A DNA stretch of 64,000 nucleotides from Rhodococcus sp. KBS0724 (GTDB lineage: Bacteria > Actinomycetota > Actinomycetes > Mycobacteriales > Mycobacteriaceae), in NCBI RefSeq assembly GCF_005938745.2, contig NZ_VCBX02000001.1:5036501-5100500 (forward strand). Reading direction: 5' to 3'. Within the stretch, counting starts at the first letter, position 1, and the number at the start of each line of letters is the position of its first letter. This document shows, in pieces, positions 52,603-61,046 of the stretch. The position numbers and the translations under genes were made by a program. A model generated the notes under the pieces. That model was not told the origin of the DNA. It made no database searches and worked only from the letters and a program-made list of their open reading frames with translations.

Positions 52603-52832
52603 GAACCCAATAGTCCCCCACAAACTCAGCTTGTGACCTGTCAAGTGGTGGACCCCTACCGCTTCGAACCGCACTTGCAGGAGAATTAACAGAAAGAAAC
52701 GGTTTACCGACGCCCGTTCGGGTGAAAGTGTGAACCGGTCGAACCGCAAACACTCCACGGTGCTTAGGTTCGGCTAAATTGGATACTTGTCGATACGTTG
52801 TCCGAACTTCGAAGAAGGTAGCTGTCTTTACG

Positions 52833-54227
52833 ATGACTGACTCCAACCGCCCACTCCGGGTCGCGATCGTCGGCGCCGGCCCCGCCGGCATCTACGCCGC
52901 CGATGCCCTCATGAAGTCCGATACCGCAGTCTCCGGCCGCGGTGTCAGCATCGACCTCTTCGAGCGCATGCCAGCGCCCTTCGGCCTCATCCGCTACGGC
53001 GTCGCACCCGACCACCCGCGCATCAAGGGCATCATCACCGCCCTGCACAAGGTCCTCGACAAGCCGCAGGTCCGCCTCCTCGGCAACATCGACTACGGCA
53101 CCGACATCACCCTCGACGACCTCCAGTCGTTCTACGACGCCGTGATCTTCTCCACCGGCGCCAACGCGGACCGCGCGCTCGGCATCCCGGGCATCGACCT
53201 CGACGGCAGCTACGGCGCCGCCGACTTCGTCTCCTGGTACGACGGCCATCCCGACGTCCCCCGCGAATGGCCCCTCACCGCGGAGAAGGTTGCCGTCCTC
53301 GGCGTCGGCAACGTCGCCCTCGACATCGCCCGCGTCCTCGCCAAGACCGGCGACGAACTGCTCCCCACCGAGATTCCCGCCAACGTCTACGAGGGCCTCA
53401 AGAACAACAAGGCCGTCGAGGTCCACGTCTTCGGACGACGCGGCCCCGCTCAGGCCAAGTTCACGCCGCTCGAACTGCGTGAACTCGACCATTCCCCCAC
53501 CATCGAGGTCATCGTCGACCCCGAGGACATCGACTACGACGAGGGCTCCGAGCAGGCTCGACGCAACTCCAAGCAGGTCGACATGGTCGCGAACACCCTG
53601 CAGGACTGGGCAATCCGCGACGTCGGAAGCCGCCCGCACAAGCTGTTCCTGCACTTCTTCGAATCCCCCACCGAGGTTCTCGGTGAGGACGGCAAGGTTG
53701 TCGGCCTGCGCACCGAGCGCACCGCGCTCGACGGCACCGGCAACGTCAAGGGCACCGGCACCTACAAGGACTGGGACGTTCAGGCCGTGTACCGCGCAGT
53801 CGGCTACCTGTCGCAGAACGTCACTCAGCTGCCCTTCGACGACCAGGCCGGCACCGTCCCCAACGACGCCGGACGCGTTGTCGCCGACGACACCGCCGAA
53901 GGCGCTGCCCGGTTCATGCCGGCCACCTACGTCACCGGCTGGATCAAGCGCGGCCCCGTCGGCCTCATCGGCCACACCAAGGGTGACGCCAACGAAACCG
54001 TCGCGAATCTCCTCGAGGACTCGGCTAGCTTTACCGGTGCCGCACACCCCGACGAGAACGCCGTCATCGAATTCCTCGAAGGCAAGCAGGTGCCGTACAC
54101 GACGTGGCAGGGCTGGTACCGCCTCGACGCGCACGAGCGCAGCCTCGGCGAGCCGGAGGGCCGCGAGCGCATCAAGGTTGTCGAACGCCACGACATGCTG
54201 AAGGCCTCGGAGCCAGAGAAGGCTTAA
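52833..54227 (+). CDS. fprA: Ferredoxin/adrenodoxin-type NADP+ reductase (FprA-like)
   Basis: A 464-aa FAD/NADP-binding reductase of the adrenodoxin-reductase family. FAD site VAIVGAGPAGIYAADALM at the N-terminus, then FERMPAPFGLIRYGVAPDHPRIK, the NADP-binding VLGVGNVALDIARVLAK, and the C-terminal GWIKRGPVGLIGHTKGDANETVANLL. It moves electrons from NADPH to ferredoxins, for example for cytochromes P450 or FMN enzymes. The ATG at 52833 starts just before the FAD motif. Codon use is very C-rich at third positions, suggesting high expression. A long inverted repeat follows the stop. Confidence 0.93.
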   Translation: MTDSNRPLRVAIVGAGPAGIYAADALMKSDTAVSGRGVSIDLFERMPAPFGLIRYGVAPDHPRIKGIITALHKVLDKPQVRLLGNIDYGTDITLDDLQSFYDAVIFSTGANADRALGIPGIDLDGSYGAADFVSWYDGHPDVPREWPLTAEKVAVLGVGNVALDIARVLAKTGDELLPTEIPANVYEGLKNNKAVEVHVFGRRGPAQAKFTPLELRELDHSPTIEVIVDPEDIDYDEGSEQARRNSKQVDMVANTLQDWAIRDVGSRPHKLFLHFFESPTEVLGEDGKVVGLRTERTALDGTGNVKGTGTYKDWDVQAVYRAVGYLSQNVTQLPFDDQAGTVPNDAGRVVADDTAEGAARFMPATYVTGWIKRGPVGLIGHTKGDANETVANLLEDSASFTGAAHPDENAVIEFLEGKQVPYTTWQGWYRLDAHERSLGEPEGRERIKVVERHDMLKASEPEKA

Positions 54228-54237
54228 CCGCCAGGTA

Positions 54238-54313
54238 GAACAGACCGATCGGCCCGATATGACTGAAATTCGCCCCACAGCGATCCAGGTCACATCGGGC
54301 CGGTCGTCTGTTC
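54238..54313 (+). terminator. Long inverted repeat after fprA
   Basis: Arms 54238-54258 (GAACAGACCGATCGGCCCGAT) and 54294-54313 pair along nearly all of 20 bp, with one small mismatch/bulge and a 35-nt loop. It lies 10 bp after the fprA stop and before the amidohydrolase start, so it probably ends the fprA transcript. Confidence 0.6.
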
Positions 54314-54337
54314 GACGTCATATTGACAGCGTGCAAA

Positions 54338-55234
54338 ATGAATGACGTGTTTGACGCCCATGTTCACATCATCGACCCGCGCTTTCCGCTGGTCGAGAAT
54401 CACGGCTACCTGCCCGAGCCGTTCACTGTCCCCGATTACCGGTCCAGGGTGGCGGCGCTCGAAGGGCTCAGTGTGGACGGCGGAGCCGTGGTGACGGCGT
54501 CGTACCAGGGCACCGATCAGGAGTACCTCAAAACTGCACTCGCCGAACTCGGCCCCGGCTGGGTTGGCGTCACGGCTCTCGGCGACGACGTCAGCGACAA
54601 AGAGATAGTCGACCTCGACGCGCTCGGTGTTCGCGCAGTCCGATTCAACCTCCGACGCGGCGCAACAGATCTACGTCAACTCGCCGATCTGGCCAACCGG
54701 GCTTTCGATCTGGTCGGCTGGCACGCCGAGTTCTACGTCGACGCGACCCTACTTCTCTCGCTCGAGCCGGTTTTTGCAAAGCTGCCGGCCGTGTCGATCG
54801 ACCACCTGGGCATGTCGACGCGTGGTCTGCCGTACCTCCTCAATCTGGTAGACCGCGGCGTACGAGTCAAAGCCACCGGATTCGGACGCACCACCATCTC
54901 CGACGTCGGCGATGTCCTCCGCCAGATCCACGCCGTCAATCCCCAGGCACTGATGTTCGGTACCGATCTACCAGGAACCCGCGCGCGCCGAGCCTTCGAG
55001 ATCCACGACCTCGACGTGATCGCCGACGCCGTCGGGGATGATCTTCCGGCAGTGATGGGTGGCAACGCCCGAGCCTGGTATCGGTGTGAACGGGCCAGCG
55101 CCTACCCCAAAACGAGTGCTCACACGAGAACGACTGTTCACACGAAAACGACTGCGCCCAACCAGAGCCCCGCCGCGACCAACGCACCGAACAACTCCAC
55201 CACCATGGACAACCCCACGGCTTTCACCGCGTGA
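54338..55234 (+). CDS. Amidohydrolase-2-type metal-dependent hydrolase
   Basis: A 298-aa TIM-barrel hydrolase. The metal-binding HxH is DAHVHIID at residues 5-12; SIDHLGMS carries a later His, and LMFGTDLPGTRA carries the catalytic Asp. This is the amidohydrolase_2 pattern (decarboxylases, lactonases). The ATG at 54338 precedes it immediately. The last 48 residues (from about residue 250) are Thr/Asn-rich with a repeated T-x-x-H-T-[RK] element and overlap the convergent DUF456 gene by 97 bp, so the tail looks like a recent extension into the neighbour. Confidence 0.83.
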   Translation: MNDVFDAHVHIIDPRFPLVENHGYLPEPFTVPDYRSRVAALEGLSVDGGAVVTASYQGTDQEYLKTALAELGPGWVGVTALGDDVSDKEIVDLDALGVRAVRFNLRRGATDLRQLADLANRAFDLVGWHAEFYVDATLLLSLEPVFAKLPAVSIDHLGMSTRGLPYLLNLVDRGVRVKATGFGRTTISDVGDVLRQIHAVNPQALMFGTDLPGTRARRAFEIHDLDVIADAVGDDLPAVMGGNARAWYRCERASAYPKTSAHTRTTVHTKTTAPNQSPAATNAPNNSTTMDNPTAFTA

Positions 55235-55620
55235 AGCGTCGACGCCCACGCGATGTTGACGTTGCGTAACCGCGCCAGTTCAGCGACGTACGTTCCCACG
55301 ATGAAACCGAGAAACAGCCCCACCACCGGTACGACAAAAAATCCGATGATGCCGACGAGCCCGCCCACCATCACGGACAGGTTCGGCACTCCCCCGGCAC
55401 GCATTCGCTGACCGGGCCACGTGTACTTCACGACGCCGGTGACCACCAGGGCCAATGCTGCCAACACGAAGACCGTCCACGCGGTTGCGCCACCGGTCAT
55501 CAACGCCCACACCAGAATTGCTGCCGCGATGAGCAGTGTTCCCGGAATGATCGGCACAACCACGCCGACCAGACCGATCAGAATCGCCAACCCGACAACA
55601 ACTTCCGCAGCCGGGCTCAT
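55138..55620 (-). CDS. DUF456 family membrane protein
   Basis: A 160-aa membrane protein with four to five helices and the DUF456 pattern: [26 protein letters not shown] at residues 16-42, [43 protein letters not shown] in the middle (glycine-zipper-like). Function unknown. Its ATG... start overlaps purT at the other end: the purT stop is 4 bp inside, so the two are co-transcribed. Its 3' end overlaps the convergent amidohydrolase. Confidence 0.85.
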   Translation of the reverse strand: MSPAAEVVVGLAILIGLVGVVVPIIPGTLLIAAAILVWALMTGGATAWTVFVLAALALVVTGVVKYTWPGQRMRAGGVPNLSVMVGGLVGIIGFFVVPVVGLFLGFIVGTYVAELARLRNVNIAWASTLHAVKAVGLSMVVELFGALVAAGLWLGAVVFV

Positions 55621-56852
55621 CCGACGGGGCGAACCTTCGACGCCGCTTCGCGCGCACGAGAGCGAGCAGTGTCGACATCTGCGGCAGCGGAGACGGCAAC
55701 GCCCATCCGTCGACGCGTGAAACTTTCCGGCTTACCGAACAGCCGAAGATCCGTCTCGGGAACCGCGAGAGCCTCTGCGACGCCGTCGAATCCGATTGCC
55801 TGCGCTTCGACACCTCCGTAGATGACAGCTGAAGCCCCGGGCGAGATGAGCGTCGTGTCGACCGGGAGTCCCAGGATGGCACGGGCGTGCAATTCGAATT
55901 CGGAGAGCCGCTGGGTGCGCAGCGTGACCAGGCCGGTGTCGTGCGGACGTGGGCTCACCTCGGAGAAGTACACGTTGTCGCCCTTGACGAACAACTCGAC
56001 GCCGAAGACTCCGCGACCGCCGAGCGCCGACGTGACTTTCTCGGACACCTCGCGAGCGGCCGCGAGGGCGAGCGCCGACATCTGCTGCGGTTGCCAGGAT
56101 TCGACGTAATCTCCCGACTGCTGCAGGTGACCGATAGGTTCACAGAACGACGTTTCGACCTTGCCGCTACTGCCGACTGCCCGAACCGTCAATTGTGTTA
56201 TCTCGTAATCGAAATCGACAAAACCCTCGACGATGACCCGGCCATGATTGACACGTCCACCGGCCATCGCGTAATCCCACGCTGCCGCAAGTTCATCGGC
56301 GGTACGCACCGTCGACTGCCCTTTGCCGGAGGACGACATGACGGGCTTGATCACGCACGGGAATCCGGTGAGTTCGGTGGCAGCGCGAACCTCCTCGAGC
56401 GAGTCCGCAAATGCATACGGCGAGGTGGGCAAGCCCAATTCCTCGGCGGCAAGTCGCCGGATACCTTCCCGGTTCATGGTCAACTGTGTTGCCCTGGCCG
56501 TGGGGATGACCACGGTCTCACCTCGCGCTTCGACGATAGCCAGCGCGTCGGTCGCGATTGCCTCGATCTCGGGCACGACAAAATGCGGCTTCTCGAGTTC
56601 GATCACCGCCAGCAGTGCATCGGGGTCGGTCATGTCGACAGTGTGTGCCCGGTGCGCAACCTGGTGCCCTGGTGCGTTCGGGTACCGATCCACCGCGATG
56701 ACCTCGACGCCCAATCGCTGCAACGCGATGACAACTTCCTTGCCCAGTTCACCGGATCCCAACATCATCACTCTGATCGCGTTCTCGGTGAGCGGTGTGC
56801 CGAAACGGAGCGGAAGAGCGGAAGGGTGCGAAGGTGTTGAATCAGGCTGCAT
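55617..56852 (-). CDS. purT: Formate-dependent phosphoribosylglycinamide formyltransferase
   Basis: ATP-grasp enzyme (411 aa) that makes formyl-GAR from formate, ATP and GAR in purine synthesis. Visible blocks: [21 protein letters not shown] at the N-terminus, the ATP-grasp loop [17 protein letters not shown], and the metal-binding [14 protein letters not shown]. Length is normal for PurT. Equivalent to Rv0389, located near metZ as in mycobacteria. It is the upstream gene of DUF456 in the same transcript. Confidence 0.95.
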   Translation of the reverse strand: MQPDSTPSHPSALPLRFGTPLTENAIRVMMLGSGELGKEVVIALQRLGVEVIAVDRYPNAPGHQVAHRAHTVDMTDPDALLAVIELEKPHFVVPEIEAIATDALAIVEARGETVVIPTARATQLTMNREGIRRLAAEELGLPTSPYAFADSLEEVRAATELTGFPCVIKPVMSSSGKGQSTVRTADELAAAWDYAMAGGRVNHGRVIVEGFVDFDYEITQLTVRAVGSSGKVETSFCEPIGHLQQSGDYVESWQPQQMSALALAAAREVSEKVTSALGGRGVFGVELFVKGDNVYFSEVSPRPHDTGLVTLRTQRLSEFELHARAILGLPVDTTLISPGASAVIYGGVEAQAIGFDGVAEALAVPETDLRLFGKPESFTRRRMGVAVSAAADVDTARSRAREAASKVRPVG

Positions 56853-56915
56853 GGCTGCGACTATATGCCAATCCCGATGCAGGTCAGAGTGCCTGAAAGG
56901 ACGCGATGACGGAAC

Positions 56916-58334
56916 TCACGCGGTTCTGGTGATCCGCTCGGGCACGACGCCACTGACGTTCTGGGCTTTCACGACATTTCGGCCTGCGTGCTTGGCTTCG
57001 TACAGGGCTGCGTCGGCGGAGGCCATCAGCGATGCCAAGGTGGGCGTCGAGTCATCTGTCCAGGCAAGTCCGACACTCACAGTGCTGTCATGCCCGGATC
57101 GCGCTGAGTCGTGGATCTGAGCATGACGGATCTCTTCGGCAACTTCGGTTGCCCGGGCGAAACTGGAACCGGCGAGCAAGACCGCGAACTCCTCACCGCC
57201 GAGTCGACCGACCAGATCGGTATCGGAGAGGCGTTCTGTCATGCGCGCACCGAAATCAGCGAGAACACTGTCGCCGACCATGTGCCCGTACGTGTCGTTG
57301 ACGGCTTTGAAATGGTCAAGATCGAGCATCAGCAATCCGACAGGCAACGCCGTCTGTGTTGTGTGCCGTAGTCGTTCCTCGGCTTGACGGAGGAACGGCC
57401 CGCGCGAGAGAACTCCGGTGAGGCTGTCGTATTCGACGGCGCGGAACAACTCGCGCTCGGCGGCCCGGCGCTCCTGCGTCGCGCACGCCACGGCAATCGG
57501 GCCCAACGCAACCAGAGTGACTGCGATCGACGTGATTACCGCCTCGTTCACATTTGCGTCACCCTGTTCCCCGAGTGCCAACCTGCCGGTGTCGGCCATC
57601 ATGAGCGACCACACCGACCACACTGCCGAGACCAACGCCGTACTCGGAACCGAGATCCGGGTAGCGCACCACAACAGCGCGGGGATGGGAAGAAGAAGCG
57701 CAATCGGTCCCTCGATGCTGAGCGCGATCGGCATACAGGCTGCGGTAACCAGCAACGGGACCGCCATGGCCAGAACTGCCCTGACCGTCGTCTTACTGCG
57801 GATCTCCGCAAAGCTCGACGGAATGGTCATGGACAGAATCAGTGGCAGCACCAGCAGATAGGCCATGAACTCCGTGCTGCCCCAGTGAACAAGCGTGTCC
57901 GCAAACGACTCATCGCGAAAGATCCAATCCATCAGCCCAGCTGTTGCCGCGGTCGCACAGGCACTGAACCCGGCGACGACAACCATCCACATCAGAGACT
58001 GCGAATCGACCAAACGAAACGGAGTTCGTTTGAGGTAGTGGAGCAGGAATACGCCAACCGTGACCCCGACCAGGTTGGCACCGTTCAATTGAAGTGCCAT
58101 CGAAACGGTATTACCGGTCAGCAGATCAGCACTCACATAGGCAACGCCGGCGGCAATCCACGTGGGCCACTCGATCAGAATCGGCCACCGCACCATCATT
58201 CCCAGCAGCAAGGCGTTCGCGCACCAGAATGTCGCGAGCAGTCCTGGCGGTCGGGTGAGAATTCCGATGAGCGCGGCAAGCAGTACAACGACAAAGACAA
58301 CAAGCAGCCGCGTTATTCGGCCCATTCTCGCCAT
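56916..58334 (-). CDS. MASE1-GGDEF diguanylate cyclase
   Basis: A 472-aa membrane sensor. The first 290 residues contain about eight helices of the MASE1 type; the C-terminal domain (about 300-460) is GGDEF. The active-site motif is GRLGGEEFAVLL (GGEEF, an active variant), and LLMLDLDHFKAVNDTYGHMVGD supplies the metal and substrate residues. The inhibitory site would be RxxD five residues before GGEEF, but the sequence is SDTD, so product feedback by the usual I-site is probably absent. It should make cyclic di-GMP in response to a membrane signal. ATG at 58334; a second Met is at residue 4. Confidence 0.92.
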   Translation of the reverse strand: MARMGRITRLLVVFVVVLLAALIGILTRPPGLLATFWCANALLLGMMVRWPILIEWPTWIAAGVAYVSADLLTGNTVSMALQLNGANLVGVTVGVFLLHYLKRTPFRLVDSQSLMWMVVVAGFSACATAATAGLMDWIFRDESFADTLVHWGSTEFMAYLLVLPLILSMTIPSSFAEIRSKTTVRAVLAMAVPLLVTAACMPIALSIEGPIALLLPIPALLWCATRISVPSTALVSAVWSVWSLMMADTGRLALGEQGDANVNEAVITSIAVTLVALGPIAVACATQERRAAERELFRAVEYDSLTGVLSRGPFLRQAEERLRHTTQTALPVGLLMLDLDHFKAVNDTYGHMVGDSVLADFGARMTERLSDTDLVGRLGGEEFAVLLAGSSFARATEVAEEIRHAQIHDSARSGHDSTVSVGLAWTDDSTPTLASLMASADAALYEAKHAGRNVVKAQNVSGVVPERITRTA

Positions 58335-58406
58335 TTGTCACCTCACCGTCGCTCCAGAAAAGGCGTGTCGGGCGACTGCCGAATCTTATCGTCACGTTCA
58401 CACCAC

Positions 58407-58442
58407 ATTGCCCTCTGACCGATGACGTGGTCAGAGGGCAAT
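58407..58442 (-). terminator. 14-bp perfect hairpin terminator after the 41-aa peptide gene
   Basis: Arms 58407-58420 (ATTGCCCTCTGACC) and 58429-58442 are perfect reverse complements with an 8-nt loop. It lies 67 bp after the stop of the 41-aa peptide gene and upstream of the diguanylate cyclase gene, so the peptide gene is probably monocistronic. Confidence 0.85.
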
Positions 58443-58508
58443 GCGAAGTGACCGACCATCACAGTACCGAGCAATCGGCACCTGATAGGTCTTGTTCAGC
58501 GGTTGGTC

Positions 58509-58634
58509 TTATTCAGCAGATCCGCTGGATCCCGAGGATCCCGAGTCGCCCTCGAGTGAGGAGGTGTCTACCGACTTGAGGAAAACGCCGAGTGCTGAGA
58601 GCAGAGGTCCGAGTGCGCTGAGTGATCCGAACAT
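58509..58634 (-). CDS. Small hydrophobic peptide with acidic Ser/Gly tail, 41 aa
   Basis: A 41-codon gene with AGGAG 7 nt before its ATG, a well-spaced sigma-A-type promoter about 160 nt further upstream and a terminator downstream. The first half (MFGSLSALGPLLSALGVFL) is hydrophobic and helix-forming; after Lys 20 the tail is acidic and Gly/Ser-rich (EGDSGSSGSSGSAE). No cleavable signal peptide. Size and make-up recall the small helical outer-membrane channel peptides of Corynebacterium or membrane-active peptides, but no homology is claimed. Similar in layout to the gene at 16174. Confidence 0.7.
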   Translation of the reverse strand: MFGSLSALGPLLSALGVFLKSVDTSSLEGDSGSSGSSGSAE

Positions 58635-58800
58635 AGGAGTTCTCCTGGTGCGTAGAGGTGATGTGAAATGTTCAGCGACGTTTCGGCCGCAGGCGGTGAC
58701 CGAACAGTCTGGGAACTCATGCCGCTCAGGGGCGAAATATTCTGCCGCCCCCTGCGACATCCCGTGCTGTGATGCAGCGCACTAATGAGCGCTGACAGCA

Positions 58801-58829
58801 TTTATAGACCGCAGGAGAGCGCTTGTCTA
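58801..58829 (-). promoter_or_regulatory. Sigma-A-type promoter for the 41-aa peptide gene
   Basis: On the minus strand TAGACA (58824-58829) and TATAAA (58801-58806) are separated by exactly 17 bp; each matches the consensus at five of six positions. It would start RNA near 58794, giving a 5' leader of about 160 nt. Confidence 0.65.
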
Positions 58830-58922
58830 GCTATCGAATAGCTACTAGCCAGCACTGCCAGTAACATCATCCTTCAAAACTGCAGCTCAACAGTAAAATT
58901 GAACGTAGATTGCAACACAAAT

Positions 58923-58938
58923 TGTGATGTGCATCACA
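58923..58938. promoter_or_regulatory. Perfect CRP/GlxR-type operator
   Basis: TGTGATGTGCATCACA matches the TGTGA-N6-TCACA consensus of cAMP-binding CRP/GlxR regulators exactly. It lies about 94 bp upstream of the -35 of the small-peptide promoter and 375 bp upstream of the ABC exporter pair. Confidence 0.7.
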
Positions 58939-58950
58939 GTCAAAATGCGC

Positions 58951-58986
58951 AAAGTGTGGCTCACAGTCAATTGTGAGCCACACTTT
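58951..58986. repeat. 15-bp perfect inverted repeat (hairpin) in the intergenic region
   Basis: Arms 58951-58965 (AAAGTGTGGCTCACA) and 58972-58986 are perfect reverse complements with a 6-nt loop. It ends in TTT on either strand and so could terminate transcription in both directions, but no gene ends here on either strand. Confidence 0.75.
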
Positions 58987-59312
58987 CGGACAATCCGGAC
59001 TTACTTCTCAGCGGCCGAGTCGGTCGAACCCGAGAAAACCTCCGATTACGCGCTCAACTCGACCACTCGAGCGAGGACGCTCTCCGGGAAGGTTCAAGAA
59101 CAAGGGTCCCGCGCAACAGGTTGAAGCAATACGTAAACCTGCGGATCGAGACACGAGACTCGAACTGGACCTCAAATTGACTGTGATCGAGATCACAGTC
59201 GAAAGAGACAAAGCGCAGCAAAGGTAAGAGTCGGTGCCCGCGCCGACCACGATCTGTCATACCGTGTGCATGTGATCAATCCTGAACGCGTGGCAACCAG
59301 ATCGGGATCGCC
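58987..59312. other. Intergenic region upstream of the ABC exporter genes
   Basis: About 325 bp. Short open frames exist on both strands but none has a convincing ribosome binding site or protein-like composition. It contains the CRP/GlxR-type site at 59182. Confidence 0.6.
59182..59197. promoter_or_regulatory. Second perfect CRP/GlxR-type operator
   Basis: TGTGATCGAGATCACA matches TGTGA-N6-TCACA exactly, with 7-bp perfect arms. It is 116 bp upstream of the first ABC exporter gene, a suitable place to control it. Confidence 0.7.
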
Positions 59313-61046
59313 GTGTTAGCAAAACTGCTCAAGGCGTACCTGCCGCCGTACCGTTGGTTGCTCGCGGGAGTATTGGCACTGCAACTGTTCGGTGCCATCG
59401 CGTCGCTGATCCTGCCGACCCTGAATGCCCGAATCATCGACGACGGCGTCGCCCGTGGTGATACCGGATTCATCGTGTCCACCGGTGGAATCATGCTGGT
59501 GGTCTCGTTGGCGTCGATCATCGCCTCGGTCGCGTCGACGTATCTGGCGGCAAAATCCTCGATGGGCTTCGGCCACGACGTCCGGGCTGCCGTCTACAAG
59601 GCCGTCGGCACTTTCTCCGACCGTGAATTCGCCGGTTTCGGCGCCCCCACCTTGATCACCAGAAACACCAACGATGTCCTCCAGATCCAGACGCTGGTGA
59701 TGCTGACATCGTCGATGCTCGTCAGCGCACCGCTCATGTGCATCGGCGGCATAGTCATGGCGCTGCGCGAGAATCTGCAAATGTCGTGGCTCCTGACCAT
59801 TTCGGTGCCGCTCCTGGGCATCACCGTCGCAGTGGTCGTCGCCCGCCTCATTCCGCACTTCCGGACCATGCAGGCTCGCATCGACAAGATCAACCGCGCA
59901 CTTCGCGAGCAGCTCACCGGTATGCGTGTGATTCGCGCGTTTGTCCGCGAACCCGACGAAACCATGCGTTTCGACCAGGCCAACAAGGAACTGACCGACA
60001 CCGCGCTGCTCATCGGCCGATACCAAGCCGTTCTCCTGCCGACGGTCATGCTGATCGCGAACCTGACCGGCGTTGCGGTCATGTGGTTCGGCGCTCACCT
60101 CGTGGACACCGGTGACATGCAGATCGGACAGATCAGCGCGTTCCTCGCGTACGTCATGCAAATTCTGATGTCCGTCGTTATGGCAACAATGTTGGCCGTC
60201 GTGATTCCGCGTGCCGCCGTCTGCGCCGACCGCATCACCGAAGTGATCGACACGAAGCCATCGGTGCCGGCGCCGTCTCAACCGCTGCGCCCCACCAACC
60301 CGTACGGCGTCGTCGAGTTCGGTGGAGCCGGATTCAGCTATCCCGGTGCCGAGACTCCGGTTCTGAGCGGTGTGACGATGCGATGTCTACCCGGAACCGT
60401 CACAGCGATCGTCGGTAGCACCGGCAGCGGAAAATCCACCCTCGTCTCACTCATCCCCCGATTGTTCGACGTCACCGCCGGTGCGGTTCTGATCGACGGA
60501 CTCGACGTTCGCGGCTGGGATCAGGACGAACTGTTCACCAACTTCGGCTACGTCCCGCAAAAGACTTACCTGTTCGCCGGCACTGTCGCCACCAATATCC
60601 GGTACGGAAATCCGTCGGCCACCGACGACGACATCTGGGCGGCACTCGCCGTCGCGCAAGCCGACGGCTTCGTCCGGGAACTCCCGCAGGGCCTGGACTC
60701 CCCGATAGCCCAGGGTGGCTCGAATCTCTCCGGCGGCCAGCGGCAGCGCTTGGCCATCGCCCGAGCCGTCGTCCGCCGACCGCGGATCTACATTTTCGAC
60801 GATTCCTTCTCAGCCCTCGACATGCATACCGACGCGGCCGTGCGCGCGGCGCTGCGCGCCATCACGACGAACAGCACCGTCATCGTTGTCGCGCAACGCG
60901 TATCTTCGATCATCGATGCCGACCAGATCATGGTTCTCGAGGACGGCGCTCCCGTCGGACTCGGCGACCACAACTTCCTGCTGGCCAACTGCCCGACGTA
61001 CCAAGAGATCGTGGCCTCCCAGATCCCCGCGGAGATGAGCGCATGA
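59313..61046 (+). CDS. ABC exporter half-transporter with degenerate ATP site
   Basis: A 577-aa type I exporter subunit: six-helix membrane domain (about 1-310) then ATPase. Walker A GSTGSGKST (about 369) and the signature LSGGQRQRL are intact. Walker B ends in aspartate (IYIFDDSFSALD) where catalytic Glu is usual, and the H-loop His is Gln (VVAQRVSSI). These are the usual marks of the degenerate half of a heterodimeric exporter. The GTG at 59313 is used; the stop overlaps the partner gene by 4 bp. Cargo (drug, lipid or peptide) is unknown. Confidence 0.93.
   Translation: MLAKLLKAYLPPYRWLLAGVLALQLFGAIASLILPTLNARIIDDGVARGDTGFIVSTGGIMLVVSLASIIASVASTYLAAKSSMGFGHDVRAAVYKAVGTFSDREFAGFGAPTLITRNTNDVLQIQTLVMLTSSMLVSAPLMCIGGIVMALRENLQMSWLLTISVPLLGITVAVVVARLIPHFRTMQARIDKINRALREQLTGMRVIRAFVREPDETMRFDQANKELTDTALLIGRYQAVLLPTVMLIANLTGVAVMWFGAHLVDTGDMQIGQISAFLAYVMQILMSVVMATMLAVVIPRAAVCADRITEVIDTKPSVPAPSQPLRPTNPYGVVEFGGAGFSYPGAETPVLSGVTMRCLPGTVTAIVGSTGSGKSTLVSLIPRLFDVTAGAVLIDGLDVRGWDQDELFTNFGYVPQKTYLFAGTVATNIRYGNPSATDDDIWAALAVAQADGFVRELPQGLDSPIAQGGSNLSGGQRQRLAIARAVVRRPRIYIFDDSFSALDMHTDAAVRAALRAITTNSTVIVVAQRVSSIIDADQIMVLEDGAPVGLGDHNFLLANCPTYQEIVASQIPAEMSA

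Noticed and set aside
52764..54293. 509-codon minus-strand frame opposite fprA
   Set aside because: Val/Gly/Asp-rich shadow of a gene with strongly C-ending codons; fprA has clear FAD and NADP motifs.
58924..59124. Possible 66-aa plus-strand gene in the region before the ABC exporter
   Set aside because: No ribosome binding site, runs through the perfect hairpin at 58951, and its composition looks random.
59008..59250. Possible 80-aa minus-strand gene in the same region
   Set aside because: No ribosome binding site or recognisable features; contains the CRP-type operator within its frame.
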